Below, one piece after another: positions 29,749 through 40,113 of a stretch of 40,452 nucleotides of DNA; positions within the stretch are counted from its first letter, which is position 1, and each line of letters begins with the position of its first letter. Under the pieces are notes generated by a model that saw nothing but the letters and a program-made list of their open reading frames with translations, searched no databases and was not told the origin of the DNA. Location of the stretch: contig WGFU01000029.1 of the NCBI GenBank assembly GCA_015492075.1, positions 1 to 40,452 on the forward strand, written 5' to 3'. A program made the translations under genes and the position numbers. Source of the DNA: Gammaproteobacteria bacterium (lineage in GTDB: Bacteria; Pseudomonadota; Gammaproteobacteria; GCA-2400775).

Positions 29749-29933
29749 TATGGATAAGCTGTGTATAAATCATAACCTTTCAAAACTTGCCAAGTTATGG
29801 TCATGTTATCCACAGCTAAACTACAGTGATTTTGAGAAATTAAAAGAAAATAACTTATTGAAAATTAATATAAAAGTAGAGATTTTTAGCCTTTTTTTCA
29901 AGTTATCTACTGCCTTTGTAATAGGTTTTTTAT
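29749..29933. other. Putative oriC between dnaA and dnaN
   Basis: 185 bp with a perfect DnaA box TTATCCACA (29806-29814, plus), TTATACACA (minus, 29760-29768), a one-mismatch TTATCCATA (minus, 29749-29757) and a weaker TTATCTACT (29903-29911). From about 29825 the sequence is very AT-rich, fitting a DNA-unwinding element beside dnaN. I see no GATC in the spacer, so there is no SeqA/Dam-type cluster. Gene orientation diverges around 28.3 kb, which is consistent with this being the origin. Shared upstream control of dnaN also lies here. Confidence 0.75.
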
Positions 29934-31034
29934 ATGAATATAAATTTAAATAAAGACGTACTGCTCAAACCATTACAGCTTATCAACGGGGTCGTTGAGC
30001 GGCGTCAAACGCTACCCATCCTGGCCAATGTACTGATTGAAGTTGACCATGGAGTGTTATCGTTGACTGCTACTGATCTTGAGGTGGAAATCATAGTCCA
30101 GCTTGGTGTTGATGGTAAAGACAGTGGACGAATCACTTTGCCAGCGCGCAAACTGTTCGATATTTGTCGTAGTCTTACTGACGGTGCTGATGTCAGCATA
30201 CAAACAGAAGGAGAAAAGGCGACGGTGCGTTCAGGCCGTAGTCGTTTTGTTTTAACCACTCTCCCCGCGGATGATTTTCCCGATATCGGTGAGATGGAAG
30301 ATTCACGTAGCTTTAGCCTCAAGCAGGGCGAGTTAAAACGGTTGATAGATCAAACCGCCTTTGCTATGGCGCAGCAAGACGTTCGCTATTATTTGAATGG
30401 CATGTTGTTTGAAATGGGTAGCGATCAGTTACGTATGGTGGCAACGGATGGTCATCGTTTGGCGATGGCGGAAGCGGCTGTCAATATCGGCTGGGATGAG
30501 AAAACGCAGGTCATTGTGCCGCGTAAAGGCGTTATGGAGTTACTGCGTTTACTGGAAGAACCGGATAAGGATATCAAAATAGAGTTAGGGGTTAACCATA
30601 TTCGTTTTACTACTGACGGCATGAGTTTTACATCCAAGCTGGTTGATGGCCGTTTTCCCGATTATGAGCACGTAGTACCAAAGAACGGTGACAAAATCCT
30701 CATTGCTGATCGTGATGCTTTGAAACAGGCATTGGTTAGAGCCTCGATTCTGACCAATGAGAAATTCCGCAGTATCTCAGTGCAAGTCAAGCCTGGCAGT
30801 ATTGTTATCCATGCCCGTAACCCCGAGCAGGAGCACGCAGAAGAAGAAGTCGAAGTTGACTACTCCGGCGATGAGTTTGAGATAGGTTTTAACGCTGCCT
30901 ATGTGCAGGATGCCCTAGCTGCAATGAGTGAACAGCAGGTACAAATGATTTTTACCGATCCTAGCAGCAGTTGTTTATTACATGGGGTCGCTAATGAGTC
31001 ATCACGCTATGTGGTGATGCCAATGCGTATCTAG
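29934..31034 (+). CDS. dnaN: DNA polymerase III beta sliding clamp
   Basis: Ring clamp giving processivity to DNA polymerases. 366 residues: LLKPLQLINGVVERRQTLPI near the start, three repeats of the clamp fold, MVATDGHRLAMAE in the middle, and the C-terminal YVVMPMRI. ATG at 29934 has only a weak ribosome site (AATAGG). It follows the origin spacer and is followed by recF after 49 nt. Confidence 0.98.
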   Translation: MNINLNKDVLLKPLQLINGVVERRQTLPILANVLIEVDHGVLSLTATDLEVEIIVQLGVDGKDSGRITLPARKLFDICRSLTDGADVSIQTEGEKATVRSGRSRFVLTTLPADDFPDIGEMEDSRSFSLKQGELKRLIDQTAFAMAQQDVRYYLNGMLFEMGSDQLRMVATDGHRLAMAEAAVNIGWDEKTQVIVPRKGVMELLRLLEEPDKDIKIELGVNHIRFTTDGMSFTSKLVDGRFPDYEHVVPKNGDKILIADRDALKQALVRASILTNEKFRSISVQVKPGSIVIHARNPEQEHAEEEVEVDYSGDEFEIGFNAAYVQDALAAMSEQQVQMIFTDPSSSCLLHGVANESSRYVVMPMRI

Positions 31035-31083
31035 TGTTTTTTGGCTATGGCTCGGAGCATAGTCTTCGATCTATCCTCACCCA

Positions 31084-32166
31084 ATGCATTTACGAAGACT
31101 GCGCACCGTACAGCTTAGGAACTTGATCGATGTTGATCTCGAACTGAGCCCAAAATGTAATCTTATCTGTGGCCAAAACGGCAGCGGTAAAAGCAGTTTG
31201 CTTGAAGCGATCTATTTGTTGGCTCGTGCGAAGTCTTTTCGTACCAATAAGCTGTCACGTTTAGCCCACTTTAGTGAGAACGCTTTTGCCATCAGCGGCG
31301 AGATAGAACACGATCAAGGTGTGAATAAGCTGCATGCGCGTTATGAACAACGAGCGTTAAAGCTCATGAATGGTGATCAAATCATTAAACGTTCATCCGA
31401 TTTATCCACCTTGTTGCCACTCACACTCGTTAGCACCGACAGCCATAAACTGTTCACTGACGGGCCAAAGCAGCGACGCAGATTTATGGATTGGGGAGTG
31501 TTTCACGTGAAACAACCTTTTCTTGATATGTGGCGTGGTTACTGCCGAGCCTTAGGGCAGCGTAATGCCTTGCTGCGTCATGGCAGTGATGGCAGCACCT
31601 TGGAAAGTTGGAACCATGAACTCGAGAGAATGGCGGTCGAAATCGACGCCTGGCGTAGTGATTATATTACTTCTCTAAGAATCCATTTTTTACCGATGCT
31701 TGCCGCATTAATTGATTTGCCAGAGCTATCTATAGAATATCAGCGTGGGTGGCCGCTCGATATTTCCCTGACGCAACATTTACTGAATAAGCAGGAGCGG
31801 GATCTAGGCTTGGGTTATACTCGCGATGGTCCCCACACTGCTGACTTGGTGATTAAAGTTGCGGGCGTGCCGACACAAGAATGTGCCTCAAGGGGGCAAC
31901 AAAAGTTGATTATCTCCGCCTTGCATCTGGCGCAGGCGGTATTGTTCTCTGAGCAATTAGACAAGTCTAGTATTGTTTTGGTTGATGATTTACCCGCCGA
32001 GCTTGATGCTGAGCGTAGAATACGCTTGTTACAGTTGTTGAACAGTTTGCAAGCCCAGGTGTTTATCACTGCGATCGATGAGCGAGATATAGATATGAGA
32101 GTATTTGACCACAGTAAAGTGTTTCACGTGAAACAGGGTGTGTTCAGCAGGGGTGATAATCACTAA
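31084..32166 (+). CDS. recF: DNA replication and repair protein RecF
   Basis: SMC-like ATPase that loads RecA with RecO and RecR at gaps. P-loop GQNGSGKSSLLEAI at about residues 29-42, the RRRFMDWGVFHV motif, and signature motif with Walker B LVDDLPAELD are present. 360 residues. Two short segments reading VFHVKQ are encoded by perfect parS 16-mers (31499-31514 and 32120-32135): the first in the conserved RecF motif and the second near the C-terminus, which is variable in the family. Confidence 0.97.
   Translation: MHLRRLRTVQLRNLIDVDLELSPKCNLICGQNGSGKSSLLEAIYLLARAKSFRTNKLSRLAHFSENAFAISGEIEHDQGVNKLHARYEQRALKLMNGDQIIKRSSDLSTLLPLTLVSTDSHKLFTDGPKQRRRFMDWGVFHVKQPFLDMWRGYCRALGQRNALLRHGSDGSTLESWNHELERMAVEIDAWRSDYITSLRIHFLPMLAALIDLPELSIEYQRGWPLDISLTQHLLNKQERDLGLGYTRDGPHTADLVIKVAGVPTQECASRGQQKLIISALHLAQAVLFSEQLDKSSIVLVDDLPAELDAERRIRLLQLLNSLQAQVFITAIDERDIDMRVFDHSKVFHVKQGVFSRGDNH
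31499..31514. promoter_or_regulatory. parS site 1
   Basis: TGTTTCACGTGAAACA, a perfect 16-bp palindrome identical to the bacterial chromosomal parS consensus, lying in the recF reading frame as ...VFHVK. ParB (14533-15411) is the expected ligand. Distance to the dnaA-dnaN origin is about 1.7 kb. Confidence 0.92.
32120..32135. promoter_or_regulatory. parS site 2
   Basis: A second perfect TGTTTCACGTGAAACA near the recF 3' end, 621 bp from site 1. With site 1 it makes a small parS cluster on the right of oriC. I found no third copy in the window. Confidence 0.92.
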
Positions 32167-32197
32167 ATTAATCGCTAAACCCTTGTTTACGTGGTAA

Positions 32198-34681
<2,484 letters not shown>

Positions 34682-34702
34682 TTTGTAGCTGAAGTTGATC
34701 AA

Positions 34703-34721
34703 GGCGAAAGGACTTTTCGCC
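34703..34721 (+). terminator. Hairpin after gyrB, weak terminator candidate
   Basis: GGCGAAA (34703-34709) and TTTCGCC (34715-34721) pair around GGACT, 22 nt past the gyrB stop. No T-run follows, so termination at this place is possible but not strong. Confidence 0.4.
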
Positions 34722-34767
34722 GCACCGATTTATGCGTTGGCCTATCTTGAGGAAGGAGTCTTGCACT

Positions 34768-35658
34768 ATGAAAAAATACCTCGTTTTAATATTTGCTTTG
34801 TTATCCGGCAGCGAAATAATTATGGCAGAGGGCTTCGACGACATCACACTTAAAACCAGCAAAGTAAGTGGCAACGTTTATATGCTGGAAGGTGTGGGAG
34901 GTTTTGCGGGTGGCAATATTGCGGTGTCAGCTGGTAAGGACGGCATTTTGATTGTGGACGATCAATTTGCCGCCATGGCAGAAAAGATAAAAAACGCTGT
35001 GGCAGATATCAACACTGGTGAGCTACGCTTTGTGTTAAATACCCATTGGCATGGCGACCATACCGGTGCTAACGCGATATTTGGTAATAACGCGATAGTG
35101 ATTGCGCACAACAATGTACGCAAGCGTTTACAAGCACCGCAAGAAAATGATTTCGGCCAGTCGCCGGCGCAGCCAAAAGAGGCGTGGCCGCTGATTACTT
35201 TTGATGAATCATTAACCCTGCATATGAATGGTGAAGCGATAGACTTTGTTCATTTTGCTAATGGCCACACTGACGGTGACGGTGTCGTCTTTTTCACTGA
35301 ATCCAATGTTATTCATGTCGGTGATCATTTTTTTGTTGATGCTTTTCCGTACGTTGATATAAGAACCGGTGGCAACGTTCTGGGTTACACCAATAATGTA
35401 AAAAACCTTATTGAGCGCATGCCTGAGGATGTCAACATCATTCCAGGGCATGGCGCCTTGGCAACGTTGGCGGACTACAAGCGTTTCTACGATATGTTAG
35501 TGAGCACAACAGATTACGTAAAAACCAAAAAGAACGCGGGTATGTCGCTGGCGCAAATTCAAGGCGACGGGCTGCCGAAAAAATGGGATAGCTGGGGCCA
35601 TGGTTTTATCAAGGCCGATAAGTGGATTGCGTTTATTTATCAAAGCCTGGATAGTTAG
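34768..35658 (+). CDS. Secreted metallo-beta-lactamase-fold hydrolase
   Basis: 296 residues from ATG 34768, with AAGGAG upstream and an N-terminal signal peptide (KKYLVLIFALLSGSEIIMA). Zinc-binding motif HWHGDH at 93-98 is followed by a further His in FANGHTDGD, an Asp-containing VIHVGDHFF and PGHGAL near the C-terminus, so the two-metal site is complete. Belongs to the broad MBL superfamily of exported hydrolases; a beta-lactamase activity is not implied and the substrate is unknown. A 12-residue longer frame from 34732 lacks a signal start. Convergent with the PilZ gene, 6 nt apart. Confidence 0.88.
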   Translation: MKKYLVLIFALLSGSEIIMAEGFDDITLKTSKVSGNVYMLEGVGGFAGGNIAVSAGKDGILIVDDQFAAMAEKIKNAVADINTGELRFVLNTHWHGDHTGANAIFGNNAIVIAHNNVRKRLQAPQENDFGQSPAQPKEAWPLITFDESLTLHMNGEAIDFVHFANGHTDGDGVVFFTESNVIHVGDHFFVDAFPYVDIRTGGNVLGYTNNVKNLIERMPEDVNIIPGHGALATLADYKRFYDMLVSTTDYVKTKKNAGMSLAQIQGDGLPKKWDSWGHGFIKADKWIAFIYQSLDS

Positions 35659-35664
35659 TGTCAA

Positions 35665-36042
35665 TTAGTCTTGAAAGCCAATTTGCCTAACCAGTAATTG
35701 ACATAGTTTTTTATAGTCGTCTACAGGCTCGATAACATGATAACCAGTAAGCTCATAGCTAGGGTTGGCATCGTCTTTATGCCAACGGGCTTCGGCTTCG
35801 AACTCGACGTTACTGTATTGCTGACAACTCTCTGGCAATTTAAACGTTAAAAGATTATGTTCGTGCAAGGGTAGTTTGGACGGGCTTGCAATCATTAAAC
35901 CCTCGGTTGAGATATCCGCTAGCCGACCGATTTCTTCACCTGTTGCGACTTTCAAGACGGCGATGTTATAAATTAAATGACGTCGTTTCATGTCGCGACG
36001 ATCATCCTCGATGAGGGCGGCAGTAATATTATCGGTAGACAT
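35665..36042 (-). CDS. PilZ domain protein
   Basis: 125 residues, single PilZ domain for binding cyclic di-GMP. RDMKR (RxxxR) at about 16-20 and DISTEG (DxSxxG) with GLMI following are the nucleotide-binding marks. No other domain or membrane segment. It is the last gene of the pgl-glk-pilZ run, 15 nt after glk. Effector partner unknown. Confidence 0.85.
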   Translation of the reverse strand: MSTDNITAALIEDDRRDMKRRHLIYNIAVLKVATGEEIGRLADISTEGLMIASPSKLPLHEHNLLTFKLPESCQQYSNVEFEAEARWHKDDANPSYELTGYHVIEPVDDYKKLCQLLVRQIGFQD

Positions 36043-36057
36043 AGTAAGCTCCTGGCG

Positions 36058-37023
36058 TTAGAGGCGACTGGCAGCAACTGCGGCGCCCAGTAATCCACAA
36101 TGTTCATTGGTAACGATATGCACGGGAAACAGTGGCATTAGCCGTGACATTTTTCCCTTCTGGTGAAAGGCATCGATAAAGGCATGCGATTGCAACCATT
36201 CACTATTCTTAGCGGCCACACCGCCGGTTAAATAAACCCCGCCGTAGGCCAGATTAGTGAGGGCCAAATTGCCGGCGACAGAACCATATATCGCGGCAAG
36301 AATTGTCATGGTTTTTTTTGCCGCGATATCGTCTCTACAGGTGGCGATAGTCGCGGCGTCGCTATCGGCTGCAAGCGAGCTTGGATAATCGCCGTTACAG
36401 CAAACGAATTGAAAGATGTGGCGGATACCTGGGCCCGACAAGACGTGTTCAATAGAGCAATGGCCGAGTCGGCTAATATAATGGTGACTGAGGGCGGCGC
36501 TATCGTCATCAAAGGCGGCAAAATCGCTATGCCCGTATTCTGAGGCAATGGCATGGTATTGGCCCTTGACAGAAATTAGCTGGGCCACGCCCAGGCCGGT
36601 GCCGGCGCCCAGTACCATACAATGTCCGTTGGCACGTACCTGCCCCGGCTGTAGAGTGATCAAATCGCTATCTTTTAATGTGGTGACGCCGTATGCCATG
36701 GCGACAAAGTCATTGATTAATAGAACCTTGGCGATAGCGGTCTGCTTGGATAAGGCGCGACTATCGATCAGCCAGGGCAAATTGGTCGTTCGCGCCGTAC
36801 TGTGGCCGTTTTCGACAGTGATTGGACCGGCGATTCCCAGCGCCAGCGCCGCGATTTGTTGATTGCCGATCTGCGTCATAAAGTCTGACATCAAATCATC
36901 GAAACATTCATAGTCGCCGCTGCTATAACGCCGAGAAAACAGAGTCGTAAAGCCCGCGTCACTGGTCTCAAACAGGCTCAGCAGGGTTTTCGTGCCGCCA
37001 ATGTCGCCGCCGAGTAACAGCAT
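36058..37023 (-). CDS. glk: Glucokinase
   Basis: Phosphorylates glucose with ATP. 321 residues of the Glk family (not ROK): LLLGGDIGGTKTLLSLFE as phosphate-1 motif, VLINDFVAMAYG, and GAGTGLGVAQL are visible. ATG at 37023, 3 nt after the pgl stop. Supplies glucose-6-phosphate for the pentose-phosphate or Entner-Doudoroff route with the neighbouring Pgl. Confidence 0.93.
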   Translation of the reverse strand: MLLLGGDIGGTKTLLSLFETSDAGFTTLFSRRYSSGDYECFDDLMSDFMTQIGNQQIAALALGIAGPITVENGHSTARTTNLPWLIDSRALSKQTAIAKVLLINDFVAMAYGVTTLKDSDLITLQPGQVRANGHCMVLGAGTGLGVAQLISVKGQYHAIASEYGHSDFAAFDDDSAALSHHYISRLGHCSIEHVLSGPGIRHIFQFVCCNGDYPSSLAADSDAATIATCRDDIAAKKTMTILAAIYGSVAGNLALTNLAYGGVYLTGGVAAKNSEWLQSHAFIDAFHQKGKMSRLMPLFPVHIVTNEHCGLLGAAVAASRL

Positions 37024-37026
37024 TGT

Positions 37027-37779
37027 TTACGCAGCGTGCCGGATGTATTTGGCGGCGTCGGCGTCAACAAACCAGGTCAAGTCAGCACGTGGTTGAAGAC
37101 GATGAACGGGCAGCAGCGTGCTGCTTTCACCGGCTTGTTCGCCCAATACCGAGCGCAGAACGTCCGCTTTCGCTTCGCCGCTGGCAAAAATAATAATATG
37201 GCTGGCATTATTAATGACCGGGTAGGTCAGGCTGACACGCCAACTGTCGAATTGCTCGACATAAACCGCTGTGGTTAAGCGGTTCACTTCATCCAGCGCC
37301 GGGGTGTCGGGAAACAGAGAAGCGATATGGCCGTCGGTGCCAATACCCAGCAATATCAAGTCGAACATTGGCAGCTTATAGGTGCAGGGGACGTGATGGG
37401 TCAAGGTTTCTGCGTAGCGTTGAGCGGCCGCGTCGTGGTCATCCAGCTCAGCAGGAATACGATGGATGTGGGTCTCGGGAATCGGTACATGTGACAACAA
37501 GGTGTCAGATGCCATCTTGAAATTGCTGTCGTCATGATCGGGGGCGACACAGCGTTCATCGCCGAAATAAACATGGAATTGTTGCCAATTTATTCCTTCT
37601 TTATAGGGTGGTAGGGCTAGCAGCGAATAGAGCATGCGCGGTGTACTGCCCCCCGCCAAGGCGATGTGAAACTCACCCTGATCGGTGATCGCATCTTCTG
37701 CCAGTTCCATTAAACGATTAGCCGCCGCCTGGCATAAGGCGCTGGCATTGGCATAGACTTCTAACCCGGTGTGATGCAT
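37027..37779 (-). CDS. pgl: 6-phosphogluconolactonase
   Basis: Hydrolyses 6-phosphogluconolactone. 250 residues of the DevB/Pgl family, with ALAGGSTPRMLYSLLA, VYFGDERCVAPDHDDSNFKM, and LLGIGTDGHIASLFP as conserved motifs. It opens the pgl-glk-pilZ unit; zwf, usually next to pgl, is not in the window. ATG at 37779. Confidence 0.95.
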   Translation of the reverse strand: MHHTGLEVYANASALCQAAANRLMELAEDAITDQGEFHIALAGGSTPRMLYSLLALPPYKEGINWQQFHVYFGDERCVAPDHDDSNFKMASDTLLSHVPIPETHIHRIPAELDDHDAAAQRYAETLTHHVPCTYKLPMFDLILLGIGTDGHIASLFPDTPALDEVNRLTTAVYVEQFDSWRVSLTYPVINNASHIIIFASGEAKADVLRSVLGEQAGESSTLLPVHRLQPRADLTWFVDADAAKYIRHAA

Positions 37780-37961
37780 GGCTAACTCCCTGTGTCGCTA
37801 TAATACTACCATTTGTCTAAGTTTAGCGGCGCTTTCAGCCGTAATTCCACTATCAGATAAGTGCTTGTTAACAGCACCGTAATTCGCCCTGCTATTTCCC
37901 CATCTTATATGCCAAAATAACGCTTATAGAAAGTCGATTCACTATTCGCATCGAGGGATAT

Positions 37962-38411
37962 ATGGGAACCACTGTTATTATTGCTGGCCTTTTGTTTATT
38001 GCAGGACTCACCGTGGGCGGCATTGCCGGCCGCTGGCGTGGTCAGCACGACAATAAATCCAGGGAGCTGGAAAAAGAGGTTGATCTGCTACGCGCCGATA
38101 TGACCCGGTATCGCGATGAAGTGGGCCAGCATTTTAATAAAACAGGCGAGCTGCTTAACGCCATGACCCGGAATTACCGAGATATCTACGAGCACCTCGC
38201 CACCGGCGCACAAAAACTGTCGAATGACAAAACAGATGTGTTTCAACTCGAAGGTTTTAACGATAGCCTCAAATTGAAAAAAGACGACACTACTGATGCA
38301 CCTATGCCCCAGGCGCCGAGTGATTATGTCAAACATGAGTCTGTTGTCCATGACGCGGGGCAGCCGAAAAACCCAGACCCGGAAAGTGACCGCGAGCGAC
38401 AGCCCGCTTAA
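37962..38411 (+). CDS. zapG: Cell division/envelope protein ZapG (YhcB, DUF1043)
   Basis: 149 residues with one N-terminal membrane helix (about 4-22) followed by a coiled coil and the DUF1043 motif YRDEVGQHFNKTGELLNAM; RDIYEHLATGA also fits. The C-terminus is disordered, rich in Asp, Pro and Glu. YhcB links cell division and envelope growth in enteric bacteria. ATG at 37962 follows GAGGG. Its stop overlaps the folA stop on the other strand (TTAA at 38408-38411). Confidence 0.85.
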   Translation: MGTTVIIAGLLFIAGLTVGGIAGRWRGQHDNKSRELEKEVDLLRADMTRYRDEVGQHFNKTGELLNAMTRNYRDIYEHLATGAQKLSNDKTDVFQLEGFNDSLKLKKDDTTDAPMPQAPSDYVKHESVVHDAGQPKNPDPESDRERQPA

Positions 38412-38908
38412 TCGCTCGCGGTACGCTCCAGCGTTAAAAAAGTAACGTTGTAGGCGTTTTTCTCATCGGCGGCCTGTTCCTGGTGATCGGCTTCCGTCCA
38501 CTCGTTATGGTTTATCTCAGGGAAGAAGGCATCGCCATTAATAGCAGTGTCTACCAGGGTTAGATAGAGCCTGTCTGCCAGCGGTAACATCGCCGCATAA
38601 AGCTGCGCACCGCCGATAACCATGAGTTCTTTGGCACCAAGTTTCGCAGCGTGAGCGCATGCTTGGTCAATTGAATGCGCCACTAGACAGCCGCTGGCGA
38701 CAAAATCCGCCTGGCGCGTGAGTACAATATTGTCGCGGCCCGGTAAAGGCCTGCCAATCGACTTATAGGTCTTGCGGCCCATTAAAATCGGTTTGCCCAT
38801 AGTAAGCGTCTTAAAGTGCTTTAGGTCAGCAGGCAAATGCCAAGGCAAGGCATTGTCGGCACCAATCACCCGGTTGTTATCCATGGCGGCTATGAGAGAG
38901 ATTTTCAT
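38408..38908 (-). CDS. folA: Dihydrofolate reductase
   Basis: Reduces dihydrofolate with NADPH. 166 residues: SLIAAMDNNRVIGADNALPW near the start, MGRKTYKSIGRPLPGRDNIV, and MVIGGAQLY are conserved. Catalytic acid region LPWHLPADLKHFK is present. ATG at 38908. Converges with zapG; the 3' ends overlap by 4 nt. The protein looks like a chromosomal FolA, not a plasmid resistance form. Confidence 0.97.
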   Translation of the reverse strand: MKISLIAAMDNNRVIGADNALPWHLPADLKHFKTLTMGKPILMGRKTYKSIGRPLPGRDNIVLTRQADFVASGCLVAHSIDQACAHAAKLGAKELMVIGGAQLYAAMLPLADRLYLTLVDTAINGDAFFPEINHNEWTEADHQEQAADEKNAYNVTFLTLERTASD

Positions 38909-38983
38909 GAATCATGGTCCGATTAAATATGCATTGAGAGATTGGCATGCCAAGCTTGGGTGGTCAATGGCGGCAGACTCGAA

Positions 38984-39572
38984 TTAATCATCATCTTTTG
39001 CCTTATTCCGCGGCCTGCCTTTCGGTTTCGGCGACGCTCGTCGACCAGATAATCTCGCGACCTTTTCACGAAAACGATCATTACCCAAGACCCACTGGTA
39101 TTGGTTGCCGCCCAGATAGCAGCCAGCGCCCCCTGGCCAAGCGTGGCCCTGAATAATCGCCGATAAGCATGCCGTCGCCGGTGGGTTCTGCCCCAGGCGT
39201 CGATACGGCACATGTGGCACCAGCAGCTCATTTTATTCATCCCAGGCATTGGCTGCGAAACTGCTCCGGGTGTATTTCCTTGGGTGTTTGACCCTCCCAC
39301 CGCGCACGGGGTTCGGTTCAATTGGCGGAGCGCATACAGGTCAAGAGATAGCGTTCGCTGTCGATCAGTGTGGCACTTGTAGCGCCTTTTCCATAAGATG
39401 CCCGTGCGATCTACCTGGTGTTGAAATACTGCACATAACGCCTTCACAGCAATTGCAGAGTGTTGCTGATAATTTGCTCTGCATCATCTGAAAAAATAAG
39501 CGCGCGGTTATTGCCACGCTGAATAATGTGTTGTGGCGGCACTTTAACAAAGTAACGGGGTAATCGTGCTAT
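38984..39572 (-). pseudogene. Decayed REP-associated tyrosine transposase (RAYT, Y1_Tnp)
   Basis: Homology jumps between frames, read on the minus strand. It starts ARLPRYFVKVPP with the initiation codon changed to ATA (39570-39572). Next come QHIIQRGNNRALIFSDD, an in-frame TGA, and RRYVQYFN. RTGILWKRRYK follows in the next frame, then LIDSERYLLTCMR back in the first, SSFAANAWD after further stops, and finally NDRFREKVARLSGRR and a basic tail KPKGRPRN. The central HUH-bearing segment (usually MPNHVHLL) is missing between the first and second blocks, so transposase function is lost. I saw no REP hairpins beside it. RAYTs mobilise REP sequences; this one is a remnant. Confidence 0.85.
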
Positions 39573-40113
39573 GCCAACCCTCCATGACAATAGGTTTGGG
39601 AAGTATAGTCAAGCTAATATAGTTAATTCGAGTCCGACACCAGTGGCAAGGTTATTGTTTCTCCGTGAACGAACACTGTATATTTATACACACTAATTTA
39701 TTTAGAAACAATGGCATGTTTAGTTATTAGCAATCACTATAGAATTTTCTATAGTGAGTAAGAAGGATAAACGGATTCCATGTTTCGCACTGAATGGATT
39801 ATTGTTTCTTTAGTGTAAGCAATTGAAATACAAAAATATTGTTAGTATTTTTATGGCTAAATAACGATGGTATAAGCCGACCAGCAGTAGATTACACTTC
39901 CGTTTTACCACCTTAAAATATACTATGGCTTTTCAATAATAAGATATTGAATTTAAAAATATAACTATTGAGAATAATGGAGCTATTCGCAGAAGGATAA
40001 GCCGACACGGGATGATAACTCGATTCCATATAATAATCTGTTATGCCTTGAAAACCTAATCCTGTCACAAAAGGCTGCTGAGATAGAAATACAAATTATT
40101 CCATAAGGATTGT
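39573..40113. other. AT-rich gene-free spacer
   Basis: About 540 bp, clearly more AT-rich than the genes to its left, without a credible ORF. It contains a perfect inverted repeat CACTATAGA-ATTT-TCTATAGTG (39735-39756). AGAAGGATAA occurs twice (near 39761 and 39990), and similar ATAAGCCGAC strings occur nearby. The 3' part must carry the promoter for the hydrolase gene at 40114. Composition suggests transferred DNA. Confidence 0.5.

Noticed and set aside
29750-29953. 67-residue plus-strand ORF between dnaA and dnaN
   Set aside because: Lies in the AT-rich origin spacer over the DnaA boxes, with no ribosome site; its codon use is that of AT-rich noncoding DNA.
38923-39447. 174-residue minus-strand ORF
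   Set aside because: Mixed fragments of the decayed RAYT in one frame; homology leaves and enters the frame.
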